The notes beneath the pieces were generated by a model, which saw only the letters and a list, made by a program, of their open reading frames with translations, was not told the origin of the DNA and made no database searches. A stretch of DNA of 64,000 bases from Chryseobacterium sp. G0201 (GTDB lineage: Bacteria > Bacteroidota > Bacteroidia > Flavobacteriales > Weeksellaceae). The stretch's first letter is position 1, and each line of letters starts with the position of its first letter. The translations under genes were made by a program, and so were the position numbers. Positions 51,681-60,502 of this stretch are shown in pieces. The stretch is from assembly GCF_003815655.1 (NCBI RefSeq), contig NZ_CP033917.1:806001-870000 (forward strand), given 5' to 3'.

Positions 51681-53153
51681 ATGAACCAAACGATGATTCA
51701 GTTTTTCCATTGGTACTCGGAAGGAGACGGAAAATTATGGAAAGAAGCAGAAAAACAGGCCAATTATTTATCAGATTTAGGAATTACATCAGTTTGGTTT
51801 CCTCCAGCATATAAAGGAACAAATGGCGGCTACTCGGTCGGTTATGATGCATATGATATTTTTGACTTAGGCGAATTCGACCAAAAAGGAACTGTTAAAA
51901 CAAAATACGGAACAAAAGACGAATATACAAAAGCTATTAAAGCTTTAAAAAAACAAAATATTCAGATCATTGTTGATATTGTGTTGGGGCATAAAGCTGG
52001 CGGCGACGAACTGGAAAAATTTAAAGCCGTAAAAGTTGACGAAAACAACAGGGAAAAAGTGATTTCTGATGTTATCGAAATAGAATCTTATACCAAATTT
52101 ACATTTCCGGGAAGACAAAAAAACTATTCTGAATTTGAATGGAACTTTACCTGTTTCAGCGGAGTTGATTTTGCTGAAGGTATGGATTCCCATATTTTCA
52201 AAATCCAGTCTGAATACGGAAACGACTGGGAAGAAATGATCGACGATGAAAAAGGAAATTACGATTATCTGATGTATAATGACGTTGAGCATCGTAATCC
52301 TCATGTTCGCGAAGAGCTTAATAACTGGGCAAAATGGTATTTTGATCAAACTGATTTTGACGGTGTAAGACTTGATGCTTTAAAACATATTTCTTTTGAT
52401 TTTTATAAAGAATGGCTCACCCTACTCCGCTCCAATTCCGGAAAAAATATCTTTGCCGTTGGTGAATATTGGGCTCCCGGATATTTACCTTTACTTCAAA
52501 AATATATCGAAGTTACGGAAGGTGCTATGAGTTTATTCGATAGTTCGCTACAGAATAATTTTCATACCGCATCCAAAGAAGGTGGCGATTATGATTTGAG
52601 AAGAATCTTTGATGAAACGCTTACTCAGGCCGATCCTCTTCACTCCGTAAGTCTTGTTGATAATCATGATACACAGCCTTTACAGGATCTGGAAGCTCCC
52701 GTTGAAGAGTGGTTTAAACCTCTTGCCTATGCTTTGATCTTGTTGAGAGAAAACGGTTATCCATGTGTTTTTTACCCCGATCTCTTTGGCGCTCATTACA
52801 TCGATAAAGATAAAGAAGGAAATGATCAGGAAATATTTCTGAATAAAATTGATGGCATTGAAGAGCTATTAAAAGCCAGAAAAGACTATGCTTACGGCGT
52901 TCAAAAAGATTATTTTGAAGATGCCAATTGTTTGGGATGGGTGCGTGAAGGTGATGATGAACATCAAGGTTGTGCCGTAGTTTTGAGTAATAAAGAAGCC
53001 TACAACAAGCCTATGGAAATGGGAAAAAAATATATTGGAAAAGAATTTTATGATCTGCTTGGTAGATTTGAAGACAAAGTTACCATAGATGAAAAAGGCT
53101 GGGGAAATTTCCCTGTTCCGGCGGGAAATGTAAGTGTCTGGATTCCTGAATAA
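51681..53153 (+). CDS. Cytoplasmic alpha-amylase (GH13)
   Basis: This 490-residue protein has no signal peptide and belongs to the GH13 subfamily 5 type of cytoplasmic amylase, acting on alpha-1,4-glucans. The TIM-barrel active site is Asp232 (GVRLDALKH, nucleophile), Glu262 (FAVGEYWAPG, acid/base) and Asp330 (VDNHDTQP). The N-terminus MIQFFHWYSEGDGKLWKEAEK and GYDAYDIFDLGEFDQKG are typical. It probably breaks down internal glycogen or maltodextrins. It is monocistronic, followed by repeats at 53160. Confidence 0.96.
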   Translation: MNQTMIQFFHWYSEGDGKLWKEAEKQANYLSDLGITSVWFPPAYKGTNGGYSVGYDAYDIFDLGEFDQKGTVKTKYGTKDEYTKAIKALKKQNIQIIVDIVLGHKAGGDELEKFKAVKVDENNREKVISDVIEIESYTKFTFPGRQKNYSEFEWNFTCFSGVDFAEGMDSHIFKIQSEYGNDWEEMIDDEKGNYDYLMYNDVEHRNPHVREELNNWAKWYFDQTDFDGVRLDALKHISFDFYKEWLTLLRSNSGKNIFAVGEYWAPGYLPLLQKYIEVTEGAMSLFDSSLQNNFHTASKEGGDYDLRRIFDETLTQADPLHSVSLVDNHDTQPLQDLEAPVEEWFKPLAYALILLRENGYPCVFYPDLFGAHYIDKDKEGNDQEIFLNKIDGIEELLKARKDYAYGVQKDYFEDANCLGWVREGDDEHQGCAVVLSNKEAYNKPMEMGKKYIGKEFYDLLGRFEDKVTIDEKGWGNFPVPAGNVSVWIPE

Positions 53154-53159
53154 AATATT

Positions 53160-53251
53160 TAAACACGAATAACACTACTATTTTAAGCACGAATTATTCA
53201 CAAATAAAATTAGTGTCATTTGTGAATATGATTTGTGTTATTCGTGTTTAA
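53160..53251. repeat. Imperfect inverted repeat, family A
   Basis: AAACACGAATAACAC at the left end pairs with GTGTTATTCGTGTTT at the right end. Inside are AAGCACGAATTATTCACAAAT and TTTGTGAATATGATTTGTG-like stretches. Parts recur at 54673-54735 and 54857-54917, that is on both sides of the carboxylesterase gene. It is non-coding. Confidence 0.6.
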
Positions 53252-53260
53252 AAAATAAAA

Positions 53261-54601
53261 CTAAACTTTTCGGAGTTCCAGCATAGAAGGTATTTCAGAG
53301 GATTCTGAGATATTTCCGCTTCTGGCAAACTCTGCCCAAAGTGATCTTACTATTTGTCCGTTCTCGTGAATACATTTCCAGGGAACGTCTTTTAATAAAC
53401 CTGAAGATTTCCATGCATTTTCATTTCCAAATAACAAAGGGAGATCAAATGCGTGAGCTGCCCCGAAAAAATTATTGATCAATCGCGAATGGATTCTGAA
53501 TAAATAAACATTTCCACCTGCTTCCGCATAGTTTTCAGCAAAAATCTGCGCTGGTTTTCCGTAAATAATTTCTGTCGTTGCCCGAATTGTTTTATTAAGA
53601 ATTTTCTTACCCAAACCTTGATTGAGATATTTATTCATCGAGTCGGAAGCTTTTAAATAAAATGAGGTTTCATCATCATTTAGACCAATCAAAACATCAT
53701 ATTTTTTAGCATTTTCTTTCCATTTTTGAATAGATTCATCTTCCCTGCACAAAGGCGGAAAACCATATTGCGCTCCGAAAGGCATGGCTGCTTTTAATCC
53801 ATATTTAAAGAAAGACGGTACAAAGTTTTTATAGTTTTCTATGATTTCTAAAATATCTGTTTCTGCTGTAAATCTTTCCGTTTTTTCTAAAAATTCAGTG
53901 AGCATTTTCTGGCGGTTATTTCGAAGTCCCAAAGGCGCACTTTGAATAATTACTCGTTGAAATAGGTTTTCCACACCATCAGAAATCATCAGATGAGCAA
54001 TGGCATCACCTCCGGAAGATTGGCCAAGAAGAGTAATGTTTTCTTGATCTCCACCAAAATCATTGATATATGTTTTGATCCATTTTAATGCTTCAATAAT
54101 ATCAAATAAACCCAAATTGGCAGGTCTTTTTTCACTTCCGCCCAAGAAACCGAAAAATCCTAAACGGTAAGAAACCGTGACAACAATAATGTTTTGTTCT
54201 TTTACCCAATCGGTAGGATCAGCAGTTGAAAGATCACCACATCCTATTTCATAAGATCCGCCATGAATCCAAACTACGACTGATAATTTTTCATTCTGAT
54301 CGATATTTTCAGGTCGATAAATTGACAAAAATTGCGTTGATTCTTCAACATCAAAAAGATCAAGATCAATTTTCCCGATCATCTTCTCTAATAATGGACT
54401 GATATTCTGCGGACAAACCGGAGTTCTCTCTGGAAAAAAAATTTCCGAAACTGAAGGTTTTTCCGGAACGGGTTTTTCGAATCTTTCAGAATGCGCATAG
54501 CGAATACTTTTAGCTTTTAGAATGCCATTTTCTTTTACTGCGAAAATTTTCCCGAATGAGGAATGAAAGTTATGAGTTCCAATATTTTGTTGTGTTGTCA
54601 T
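53261..54601 (-). CDS. Type B carboxylesterase family
   Basis: This 446-residue protein has the carboxylesterase/para-nitrobenzyl esterase fold: VVWIHGGSYEIGCGDLS (oxyanion hole), the nucleophile Ser195 in GQSSGGD, and IIVVTVSYRLGFFGF. No signal peptide is seen, so it is cytoplasmic. The C-terminal half is more variable and the catalytic His lies near GAAHAFDLP. Such enzymes hydrolyse esters; the substrate is unknown. It sits between two copies of an intergenic repeat. Confidence 0.92.
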   Translation of the reverse strand: MTTQQNIGTHNFHSSFGKIFAVKENGILKAKSIRYAHSERFEKPVPEKPSVSEIFFPERTPVCPQNISPLLEKMIGKIDLDLFDVEESTQFLSIYRPENIDQNEKLSVVVWIHGGSYEIGCGDLSTADPTDWVKEQNIIVVTVSYRLGFFGFLGGSEKRPANLGLFDIIEALKWIKTYINDFGGDQENITLLGQSSGGDAIAHLMISDGVENLFQRVIIQSAPLGLRNNRQKMLTEFLEKTERFTAETDILEIIENYKNFVPSFFKYGLKAAMPFGAQYGFPPLCREDESIQKWKENAKKYDVLIGLNDDETSFYLKASDSMNKYLNQGLGKKILNKTIRATTEIIYGKPAQIFAENYAEAGGNVYLFRIHSRLINNFFGAAHAFDLPLLFGNENAWKSSGLLKDVPWKCIHENGQIVRSLWAEFARSGNISESSEIPSMLELRKV

Positions 54602-54921
54602 TTGAGTGGGCTTTAAGCAGAAGCAATAGACTTTAAGCTGTGTTTCAAATACAAATTACGGATTTTGTTTTTGTTTAAACACAAATGACACAGATTTTTA
54701 AGCACGAATTTTCACTAATGAGAATTTGTGTTTAAAATTATTTATATAAATTTATTTTTAACGCAAAGAGAGCAAAGTTTTTTATTAATATTGAGAATAT
54801 TTTAAGTTCGCAAAGGCGTTTCACTTAGCTAAGAACGCTAAAATTTAAAGAGTAAGTATAACACTAATGAGAATTAGTGTTATTTGTGAAAAATAGTAGT
54901 GCCATTAGTGTTTAAAAAAAC
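54602..54921. repeat. Gap with dispersed repeats (families A and B)
   Basis: In these 320 bp, 54673-54735 and 54857-54917 carry family A pieces (AAACACAAAT...ATTTGTGTTT and AACACTAATGAGAATTAGTGTT-like palindromes). Between them, 54761-54851 holds family B: CGCAAAGAGAGCAAAGTTTT, then TTCGCAAAGGCGTTTCACTT. A weaker family B copy is at 57494-57557. No gene was seen. Confidence 0.55.
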
Positions 54922-55833
54922 TTAGTTCAACGTTTTATATTCGCTTGGGGAAACTCCGACTTTAGTTTTGAATAGTCGCGTGAAATGTTGCGGATATTTG
55001 AATCCAAGATCATAAGAAATTTCGCTGATCGATTTTTCAGGATTGAAAATTTGCTCTTTTGCAACATCAATCAATTTATTGTGGATAAATTCCTGAGCAG
55101 AAATTCCCAGTTCTTTTTTAATGATATCTCCGAAATAGTTTGCCGAAAGATTAAGTTGTTCAGCAAAATAATTAACCATCGGAAAACCAAAATTTTTAGG
55201 TTTATCAGATTTTAAATATTCATCCAAAAGATTTTCAAACTTACCGATAACTCCCTGATTGACATGATCTCTTGTGATAAACTGACGATCATAAAAACGC
55301 ATACAGTAATTCAAAAACAATTCAATATTATTGACAATTAATGACTTGCTGTGTTTATCGATTGATTGCTCTAATTCGAGTTTGATATTTTTAAAACATT
55401 CTAAAATGATCTCACGCTCCTTTTCAGATAAATGCAATGCCTCATGAACGTCATAAGAGAAAAATGAATAATCCTTTATATTCTTCCCTAAATTGGTTCC
55501 TTTAATCAAATCCGGATGAAAGAGTAAGGCAGAACCTGCGGGCTGAATCTGCTTTCCTTTATTGTAAATTCCATAGGTTTGACCTGGCGCAATGAAAACC
55601 AACGTTCCTTCCTGATAGTCGTAACTGTTTTTTCCGTAAAACATATCTCCACACATCACGTCCTTTAAGAAAACAGTATAAAAACCAAACGTTCTTTTGT
55701 GCTGACTAATAGGATCAGATTTTGAAAAATCAACCACGCTTACCAAAGGATGTAAGGTTTCCTGATTGGCCATTTTATTATATTCCGAAACACTATTATA
55801 GATTTCAACCTCTTGATCTTCCATGAATTCCAT
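54922..55833 (-). CDS. AraC-family transcriptional regulator
   Basis: This 303-residue protein has an N-terminal cupin-like sensing region (KNSYDYQEGTLVFIAPGQTYGIYNKGK) and a C-terminal AraC pair of helix-turn-helix motifs (VNYFAEQLNLSANYFGDIIK and SISEISYDLGFKYPQHFTRLFK). The cupin and dehydrogenase genes on the other side of the divergent gap are likely targets (inference). A -7 match (TAATTTTG on the minus strand, 55854-55847) lies about 14 nt before the ATG. An alternative start is the second ATG (55824). Confidence 0.93.
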   Translation of the reverse strand: MEFMEDQEVEIYNSVSEYNKMANQETLHPLVSVVDFSKSDPISQHKRTFGFYTVFLKDVMCGDMFYGKNSYDYQEGTLVFIAPGQTYGIYNKGKQIQPAGSALLFHPDLIKGTNLGKNIKDYSFFSYDVHEALHLSEKEREIILECFKNIKLELEQSIDKHSKSLIVNNIELFLNYCMRFYDRQFITRDHVNQGVIGKFENLLDEYLKSDKPKNFGFPMVNYFAEQLNLSANYFGDIIKKELGISAQEFIHNKLIDVAKEQIFNPEKSISEISYDLGFKYPQHFTRLFKTKVGVSPSEYKTLN

Positions 55834-55955
55834 TTTTAATCTTGTTCAAAATTACCACTTTCTTTTGTACCTTTTCTCTTGTCTGTAAAAATGGTAAGTA
55901 TTTCAGTAAATTATATAAGTATAGTTCATCTAAAAGTATCGACTTTTGCATTGTT

Positions 55956-56360
55956 ATGGAAACATTTAATACTACTATTTTTCCTAAAGGAGAAAAAGCG
56001 CCTTCTGAATATTTTTCAGGCGGAACTGCATGGGTAAAGATTTTAAAACCCAATACAGACGAACTTAACTGCCAGATCGGGAATGTAATTTTCGAGCCAC
56101 GATGCAGAAATAACTGGCATTCTCATGGAGGCGGACAGATTTTAATTGTAACTTCAGGAACAGGTTTTTATCAGGAAAAAGGAAAGTCTGCGCAGGTTTT
56201 AAAAGCAGGAGATGTTGTGAATATACCTCCTCATATAGTTCATTGGCATGGTGCGAGTCGTGATAGTGAATTCACGCATATTGCCATCAATCCCAATACT
56301 CAAAACGGTATTGTAGAATGGATGGAGCCTGTAACAGACGAAGAATACAACAATTTATAA
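55956..56360 (+). CDS. Cupin-domain protein
   Basis: The protein has 134 residues from the ATG at 55956; an upstream in-frame TTG (55842) would add 38 residues without coding character. It is a single cupin barrel with motif 1 RNNWHSHGGGQILIVTSG and motif 2 GDVVNIPPHIVHWHGA; the His residues should bind a metal ion. Homologues such as carboxymuconolactone-decarboxylase-like cupins act on small organic substrates; function here is unclear. The alcohol dehydrogenase gene begins 23 bp after its stop, so both are one operon opposite an AraC regulator. Confidence 0.88.
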   Translation: METFNTTIFPKGEKAPSEYFSGGTAWVKILKPNTDELNCQIGNVIFEPRCRNNWHSHGGGQILIVTSGTGFYQEKGKSAQVLKAGDVVNIPPHIVHWHGASRDSEFTHIAINPNTQNGIVEWMEPVTDEEYNNL

Positions 56361-56383
56361 ACTAAACTTAAATAAAAAATCAA

Positions 56384-57436
56384 ATGAGCACATTCACCGT
56401 AAAAGCTTTCGCAGCAGAGTCTACGACAGCAGATTTAAAAGAAATGAACATTGAAAGGAGAGATACAACACCCAATGATGTAGAAATTGATATTCTATAT
56501 TGCGGAGTTTGTCACTCTGACCTTCATACAGCAAGAAACGACTGGGGCGGAACAATGTATCCGGCAGTTCCGGGACACGAAATTGTAGGTAGAATTACAA
56601 AAGTAGGAAGCGATGTTTCGAAATTTAAAGTTGGAGATTTGGCAGGTGTAGGATGTATCGTAGATTCTTGCGGGCATTGCGACAGCTGTAAACAAGATCT
56701 TGAACAATATTGTCTAAACGGATTTACAGGAACTTATAACGGAAAAGATAAGCATTTGGGCGGTCATACTTTCGGAGGATATTCTCAAAAAGTAGTTGTA
56801 GATGCTGATCACGTTTTAAAAGTGCCTGAAAATTTAGATCTTGCAGCAGTTGCACCACTTCTTTGTGCAGGAATTACTACTTGGTCTCCTTTGAAACACT
56901 GGAACGTTGGTCCAAATTCTAAAGTTGCGGTTGTTGGTCTTGGAGGCTTAGGTCACATGGCTATTAAATTAGCAAAAGGTTTGGGAGCTGAAGTTACTTT
57001 ATTCTCAAGAACTCCGGGAAAAACAGAAGATGCAAAGCAATTGGGAGCTGATCATGTTGTAATTTCTACAGATGATACTCAAATGGATTCTGTGAAAGGG
57101 AAATTTGACGTAATTATTGATACTGTTCCTTATGTACACGATGTAAATCCTTATGTTACGACTTTAAATATCAGCGGAACGCTTGTTTTAGTCGGATATT
57201 TAGGAGGTTTGGAACCTATTTTGAATACCGTTCCGATGATTTTAGGAAGAAAATCCGTTGCCGGTTCGGTGATCGGTGGTATTGCCGAAACTCAGGAAAT
57301 GCTTGATTTCTGTGGTGAGCATAATATCGTTTCTGAAATCGAAATGATTAATATGCAAGACATTAACGGAGCTTATGAAAGAATGCTGAAAAGCGACGTA
57401 AGATACCGTTTTGTGATTGATATGAAATCTTTGTAA
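56384..57436 (+). CDS. NAD(P)-dependent zinc alcohol dehydrogenase (cinnamyl/YahK type)
   Basis: This 350-residue medium-chain dehydrogenase has the catalytic zinc residues in VCHSDLHTARNDWG and PGHEIVGRI, the structural zinc cysteines in CGHCDSCKQDLEQYC, and the Rossmann motif VVGLGGLGHMAIKLA. The family reduces aldehydes, usually with NADPH. It follows the cupin gene at 23 bp and is divergent from the AraC gene. A terminator follows. Substrate is unknown. Confidence 0.96.
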   Translation: MSTFTVKAFAAESTTADLKEMNIERRDTTPNDVEIDILYCGVCHSDLHTARNDWGGTMYPAVPGHEIVGRITKVGSDVSKFKVGDLAGVGCIVDSCGHCDSCKQDLEQYCLNGFTGTYNGKDKHLGGHTFGGYSQKVVVDADHVLKVPENLDLAAVAPLLCAGITTWSPLKHWNVGPNSKVAVVGLGGLGHMAIKLAKGLGAEVTLFSRTPGKTEDAKQLGADHVVISTDDTQMDSVKGKFDVIIDTVPYVHDVNPYVTTLNISGTLVLVGYLGGLEPILNTVPMILGRKSVAGSVIGGIAETQEMLDFCGEHNIVSEIEMINMQDINGAYERMLKSDVRYRFVIDMKSL

Positions 57437-57458
57437 GATTTTCCTATATAATTTAACT

Positions 57459-57487
57459 AAGGCTCTCATTTTTGGGAGTCTTTTTTT
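57459..57487 (+). terminator. Hairpin terminator after the alcohol dehydrogenase
   Basis: AAGGCTCTC and GGGAGTCTT pair over nine positions including two G-U pairs, followed by a run of T. Confidence 0.75.
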
Positions 57488-57676
57488 GTTTTCTTTATCA
57501 CAAAGGAAGACAAAGTTTTTTAATAGAATATGTTTTAAAGGAAAACAAAGGCACTTCATTTAAGAAAGAAATACAATTATTTTAGGTTTTAGCTAAAGCC
57601 AAATTTAATTGTTTTAATTTTGAAAATGGATTAAAGCCCATTCCTATTGATGGGTTGAAAATCTTTAAAAATATAA
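57488..57676. repeat. Intergenic repeats, families B and C
   Basis: 57494-57557 is a degenerate copy of family B (see 54761). 57580-57665 is a third type, with TTTTAGCTAAAGCCAAATTT and GGATTAAAGCCCATTCCTAT, ending in a short inverted repeat. No gene was seen in the 189 bp. Confidence 0.5.
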
Positions 57677-58045
57677 TTATCCACATTTATATTTCCCGTC
57701 CATATCTTTAAAGGCCCATTCTGCCATTTGATGGATGACAGGAATTAGTCCTTTTCCCGATTCACTCAATTCATAGGTTACATGAGGAGGAATGACCGGT
57801 TTAGCCGTTCTGATCACCAATCCGTCTGCTTCCAATTGTTTTAAATGTTGAATCAACATTTTCTCGGTAACTGCAGGAATCGCGCGTTTTAATTCGCTGT
57901 ATCTTTTATCACCGTTTGATAAGTGATATAAAATAATAGGTTTCCAAAATCCCCCGATTTTTTCCATAACATACGTCACCGGACAAAGATCGAGTGCATA
58001 TTTTTTATTTTGCTGAATGGTTGAGCTTTCTTTAATGGCTGTCAT
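57677..58045 (-). CDS. HxlR-family winged-helix regulator
   Basis: This 122-residue protein has the HxlR pattern CPVTYVMEKIGGFWKPIILYHL, the recognition region KRYSELKRAIPAVTEKMLIQHL and the wing PPHVTYELSESGKGL. An N-terminal Cys near residue 22 (LCPVTY) could sense redox change as known in some relatives. It is divergent from an NmrA-like gene with a promoter that overlaps an inverted repeat (58063-58086), so it is probably the repressor of that gene. Confidence 0.9.
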   Translation of the reverse strand: MTAIKESSTIQQNKKYALDLCPVTYVMEKIGGFWKPIILYHLSNGDKRYSELKRAIPAVTEKMLIQHLKQLEADGLVIRTAKPVIPPHVTYELSESGKGLIPVIHQMAEWAFKDMDGKYKCG

Positions 58046-58062
58046 GTTACATACTTTAGGGT

Positions 58063-58099
58063 AAGTACTTGTATAAAAGTAAGTACAAATATACCTTTG
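58063..58099 (+). promoter_or_regulatory. Promoter of the NmrA-like gene with overlapping inverted repeat
   Basis: TTG (58069-58071), a 20-bp spacer and TACCTTTG (58092-58099) match the Bacteroidota promoter. AAGTACTTGTA (58063) and AAGTACAAATA (58081) flank AAAAGT around it, giving AAGTACTT and AAGTAC half-sites typical of HxlR operators. The regulator is divergent from here. Confidence 0.65.
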
Positions 58100-58126
58100 T
58101 TCTCAGAAATAAAAAAATATTTACAC

Positions 58127-59011
58127 ATGAAAATTATAATCACAGGTTCATTAGGAAATGTAGCAAAACCATTAGCTCAACAATTAATTGCAGAAGGTCA
58201 CGATATCACCGTAATCAGTAGCAACGAATCTAAAAAAAGTGAAATTGAATCTCTTGGAGCAAAAGCAGCCATCGGTTCTATTACAGATCTAGATTTTTTA
58301 GTTAAATCTTTCGAAAATGCAGATGCAGCATTTTTGATGACACCTCCAAATATAGGCGGAGTGAATATTGTTGAAAACACGATTAATGCAGGAAAAAATT
58401 ATGCTGAAGCCATTTCAAAAACAGGCGTAAAGAGAGTTGTTATGTTAAGCAGCATCGGTGTTGAATCTCCTGTAGAAACCGGCCCGATAAAAGGACTTCA
58501 TCATATTGAAAAATTATATAATAATTTAGAAAATACTTCTGTAACCTTTTTAAGAGCCGGATATTTCTACATTAATTTCTTTAATGATATTCCGTTAATT
58601 CAAAACGCAGGAATTATTGGAGCCAATTATCCTGAAAATGCAAGCATCCCATTAGTTCATCCCGTTGATATTGCTAAAGCTGCCGCAGAAGAATTAATAA
58701 AAAATTCTGAAGGTAAGAATGTAAGATATATTGTAAGTGATGTTCGTACAGCATCTGATCTTGCTAAAGTTTTTGGAACTGCCATCGGAAAACCGGAGTT
58801 ACCTTGGATTGAATTTAAAGATGAAGATTCTCTAAACGGAATGCTTCAGGCAGGTCTTCCAAAAGAAATGGCTGAACTGTATGCTGAAATGGGAAGAGGC
58901 GTAAGAACTGGGATTGTTCAAAAGGATTTTATTGAACACGGTTCGGTAATGACGGGAGATATTAAATTGGAGGAATTTGCGAAGGAGTTTGCTTATAAGT
59001 TTAATTCTTAA
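58127..59011 (+). CDS. NAD(P)H-binding NmrA-like oxidoreductase
   Basis: The protein has 294 residues from the ATG at 58127 (an upstream in-frame TTG at 58097 is inside the promoter). The N-terminus KIIITGSLGNVAKPLAQ is a GxxGxxG NAD(P) loop; it continues with SSIGVESPVETGPIKGLHHIE and a HPVDIAKAA region. Such short-chain-like proteins act as NADPH:quinone or aldehyde reductases or as redox sensors. A divergent HxlR gene controls it, which suggests a response to toxic quinones or aldehydes (inference). A hairpin ends the gene. Confidence 0.92.
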   Translation: MKIIITGSLGNVAKPLAQQLIAEGHDITVISSNESKKSEIESLGAKAAIGSITDLDFLVKSFENADAAFLMTPPNIGGVNIVENTINAGKNYAEAISKTGVKRVVMLSSIGVESPVETGPIKGLHHIEKLYNNLENTSVTFLRAGYFYINFFNDIPLIQNAGIIGANYPENASIPLVHPVDIAKAAAEELIKNSEGKNVRYIVSDVRTASDLAKVFGTAIGKPELPWIEFKDEDSLNGMLQAGLPKEMAELYAEMGRGVRTGIVQKDFIEHGSVMTGDIKLEEFAKEFAYKFNS

Positions 59012-59033
59012 TATTTATTGACTAGGTCATTTT

Positions 59034-59072
59034 AACAAGTTTCGGCGAGCCTTTGGCTCGCCGAAACTTGTT
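59034..59072. terminator. Perfect 18-bp hairpin (REP-like or terminator)
   Basis: AACAAGTTTCGGCGAGCC and GGCTCGCCGAAACTTGTT are perfect inverted 18-mers with a TTT loop, between the NmrA gene (+) and the phosphodiesterase gene (-). No long T run follows, so it may be REP-like. Confidence 0.7.
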
Positions 59073-59107
59073 TATAATCTAATTTTGATACTAATTTAAA
59101 ACAGAAA

Positions 59108-60391
59108 TTACCTTTTGTTTTTTAATATTTCTTTCAGTACTTTAAATTTCCCATCAATGGGCTGTTCAATTTTTAATCCTAAAATTTCTGCAACCAGAGG
59201 ATAAACATTTACATTTGAAAACTCATCGATCACAACATTATTTTTAAATTCAGGTCCCCAGGCAAAGAAAGTAGCTTTCATTTCAGGAACAAGCCTTGGA
59301 TTATAACCATGTTTTCCAACAGATGTTTTCTTGCCTTTCTCTAAAAATATCTTCGGCGCTCTTGGAATCAGAAGAATTTGTCCAATTCTGTTATATTGAT
59401 CATCTTTAGATCCAAAATGTAAATATTTAGGAAGCTTTTTATCTAAATAAACTTCATAATCATCTGTTTTATTAGCTTTTAATTCTTTATAAACAGCTTT
59501 AACTTCATACGGATTTTTAACCACCACTCTCAACAATGTTTGAGAATTATAAAAATCAAATCTGTTTTTATCTAAAAGTAACGCCGGAATTTCAAGAGGA
59601 GTTCCGCCATCAACTTTTATCATTCCATGATCTGAAACAAAGATGAAATTGACATTTTTCAATCCTAAATCATTAACCTTTTGAACCAACTCTCCAATCG
59701 CTTTGTCAATTAAATGAACGGCATCTTCTGTTTCTTTTGTATCTGGTCCGAAATGATGCCCGCTTCCATCCACTTCAGGAAAGTATAATGAAATAAAATG
59801 TGGTCTTTTATCCATCGGTAATTTTAACCAATTAACAACTTTATCCACCTTTTCAGAAGGACTAAATTTTTCGTGATAAGGATAATAATATGTTGGCCTC
59901 TTTCTACCAGCATCACTTGCAGAACCAACCCACATTAATGAAGCTGAGATCATTCCCTGCTTTTCAGCCAATCCCCAAAGTGGAGTTCCGCCATACCAAC
60001 TTCCGTCTTCTGCATTTTTCTTGTCGCTCATCGCATACGATTCTTTTCTTTTGTAGTCATAAAAAAAGTTATCGATCAAACCATGATTAGCAGGATACAA
60101 TCCGGTGATTAAACTCCAGTGATTCGGAAAAGTAATACTCGGATAACTTGGTATCATCGCCTTTGCCCGAACACCTTCATTTGAATATTTTAAAAGATTT
60201 TCTGCATTATATTTTTTAGTATAATCATATCTAAAACCGTCTGTAGAGATCATGATCACATAAGGTTTCGTCTGTGCATCAACTGTATTATATCGATTAG
60301 GAATAACTATTTGGGTAGTATCAACAGGTGCTTTTTGAGCAAAAACTGTTAACGACATTAAAAACATTAAAAAATGTAATCCTCGCTTCAT
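59108..60391 (-). CDS. Alkaline phosphatase superfamily, nucleotide pyrophosphatase/phosphodiesterase (NPP-like)
   Basis: The protein has 427 residues from the ATG at 60391; an upstream TTG is not used because the signal peptide (ending VFAQ, residue 19) fits the ATG. It has the metal-binding Asp51 (STDGFRYD) and the nucleophile Thr88 in TFPNHWSLITG. Later sites fit (SDHGMI and GKHGYN). The NPP-type enzyme hydrolyses phosphodiester or pyrophosphate bonds in the periplasm or outside. It is monocistronic with a -7 box (TAACTTTG, 60414-60407) just upstream. Confidence 0.93.
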   Translation of the reverse strand: MKRGLHFLMFLMSLTVFAQKAPVDTTQIVIPNRYNTVDAQTKPYVIMISTDGFRYDYTKKYNAENLLKYSNEGVRAKAMIPSYPSITFPNHWSLITGLYPANHGLIDNFFYDYKRKESYAMSDKKNAEDGSWYGGTPLWGLAEKQGMISASLMWVGSASDAGRKRPTYYYPYHEKFSPSEKVDKVVNWLKLPMDKRPHFISLYFPEVDGSGHHFGPDTKETEDAVHLIDKAIGELVQKVNDLGLKNVNFIFVSDHGMIKVDGGTPLEIPALLLDKNRFDFYNSQTLLRVVVKNPYEVKAVYKELKANKTDDYEVYLDKKLPKYLHFGSKDDQYNRIGQILLIPRAPKIFLEKGKKTSVGKHGYNPRLVPEMKATFFAWGPEFKNNVVIDEFSNVNVYPLVAEILGLKIEQPIDGKFKVLKEILKNKR

Positions 60392-60406
60392 TATAAAAAT
60401 TTTCGG

Positions 60407-60414
60407 CAAAGTTA
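60407..60414 (-). promoter_or_regulatory. Candidate -7 box of the NPP-like gene
   Basis: TAACTTTG on the minus strand matches TAnnTTTG, about 15 nt before the start codon. TTC lies 19 bp upstream at the -33 position (one mismatch). Confidence 0.5.
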
Positions 60415-60502
60415 CTATGTCAAAATCTTAGATGAAAGTTTACATGGTTAAAAAAATATTAAACCTTATTATATTTTATTCATCCTTTAATTTTAAACTG
60501 AT

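Noticed and set aside
52300..52700. Possible secretion of the alpha-amylase
   Set aside because: The protein has no signal peptide and no T9SS tail; it fits the cytoplasmic GH13 type.
57677..57690. TTATCCACA at the end of the HxlR gene as part of an origin
   Set aside because: It is a single copy inside a coding sequence; such matches occur by chance in AT-rich DNA.
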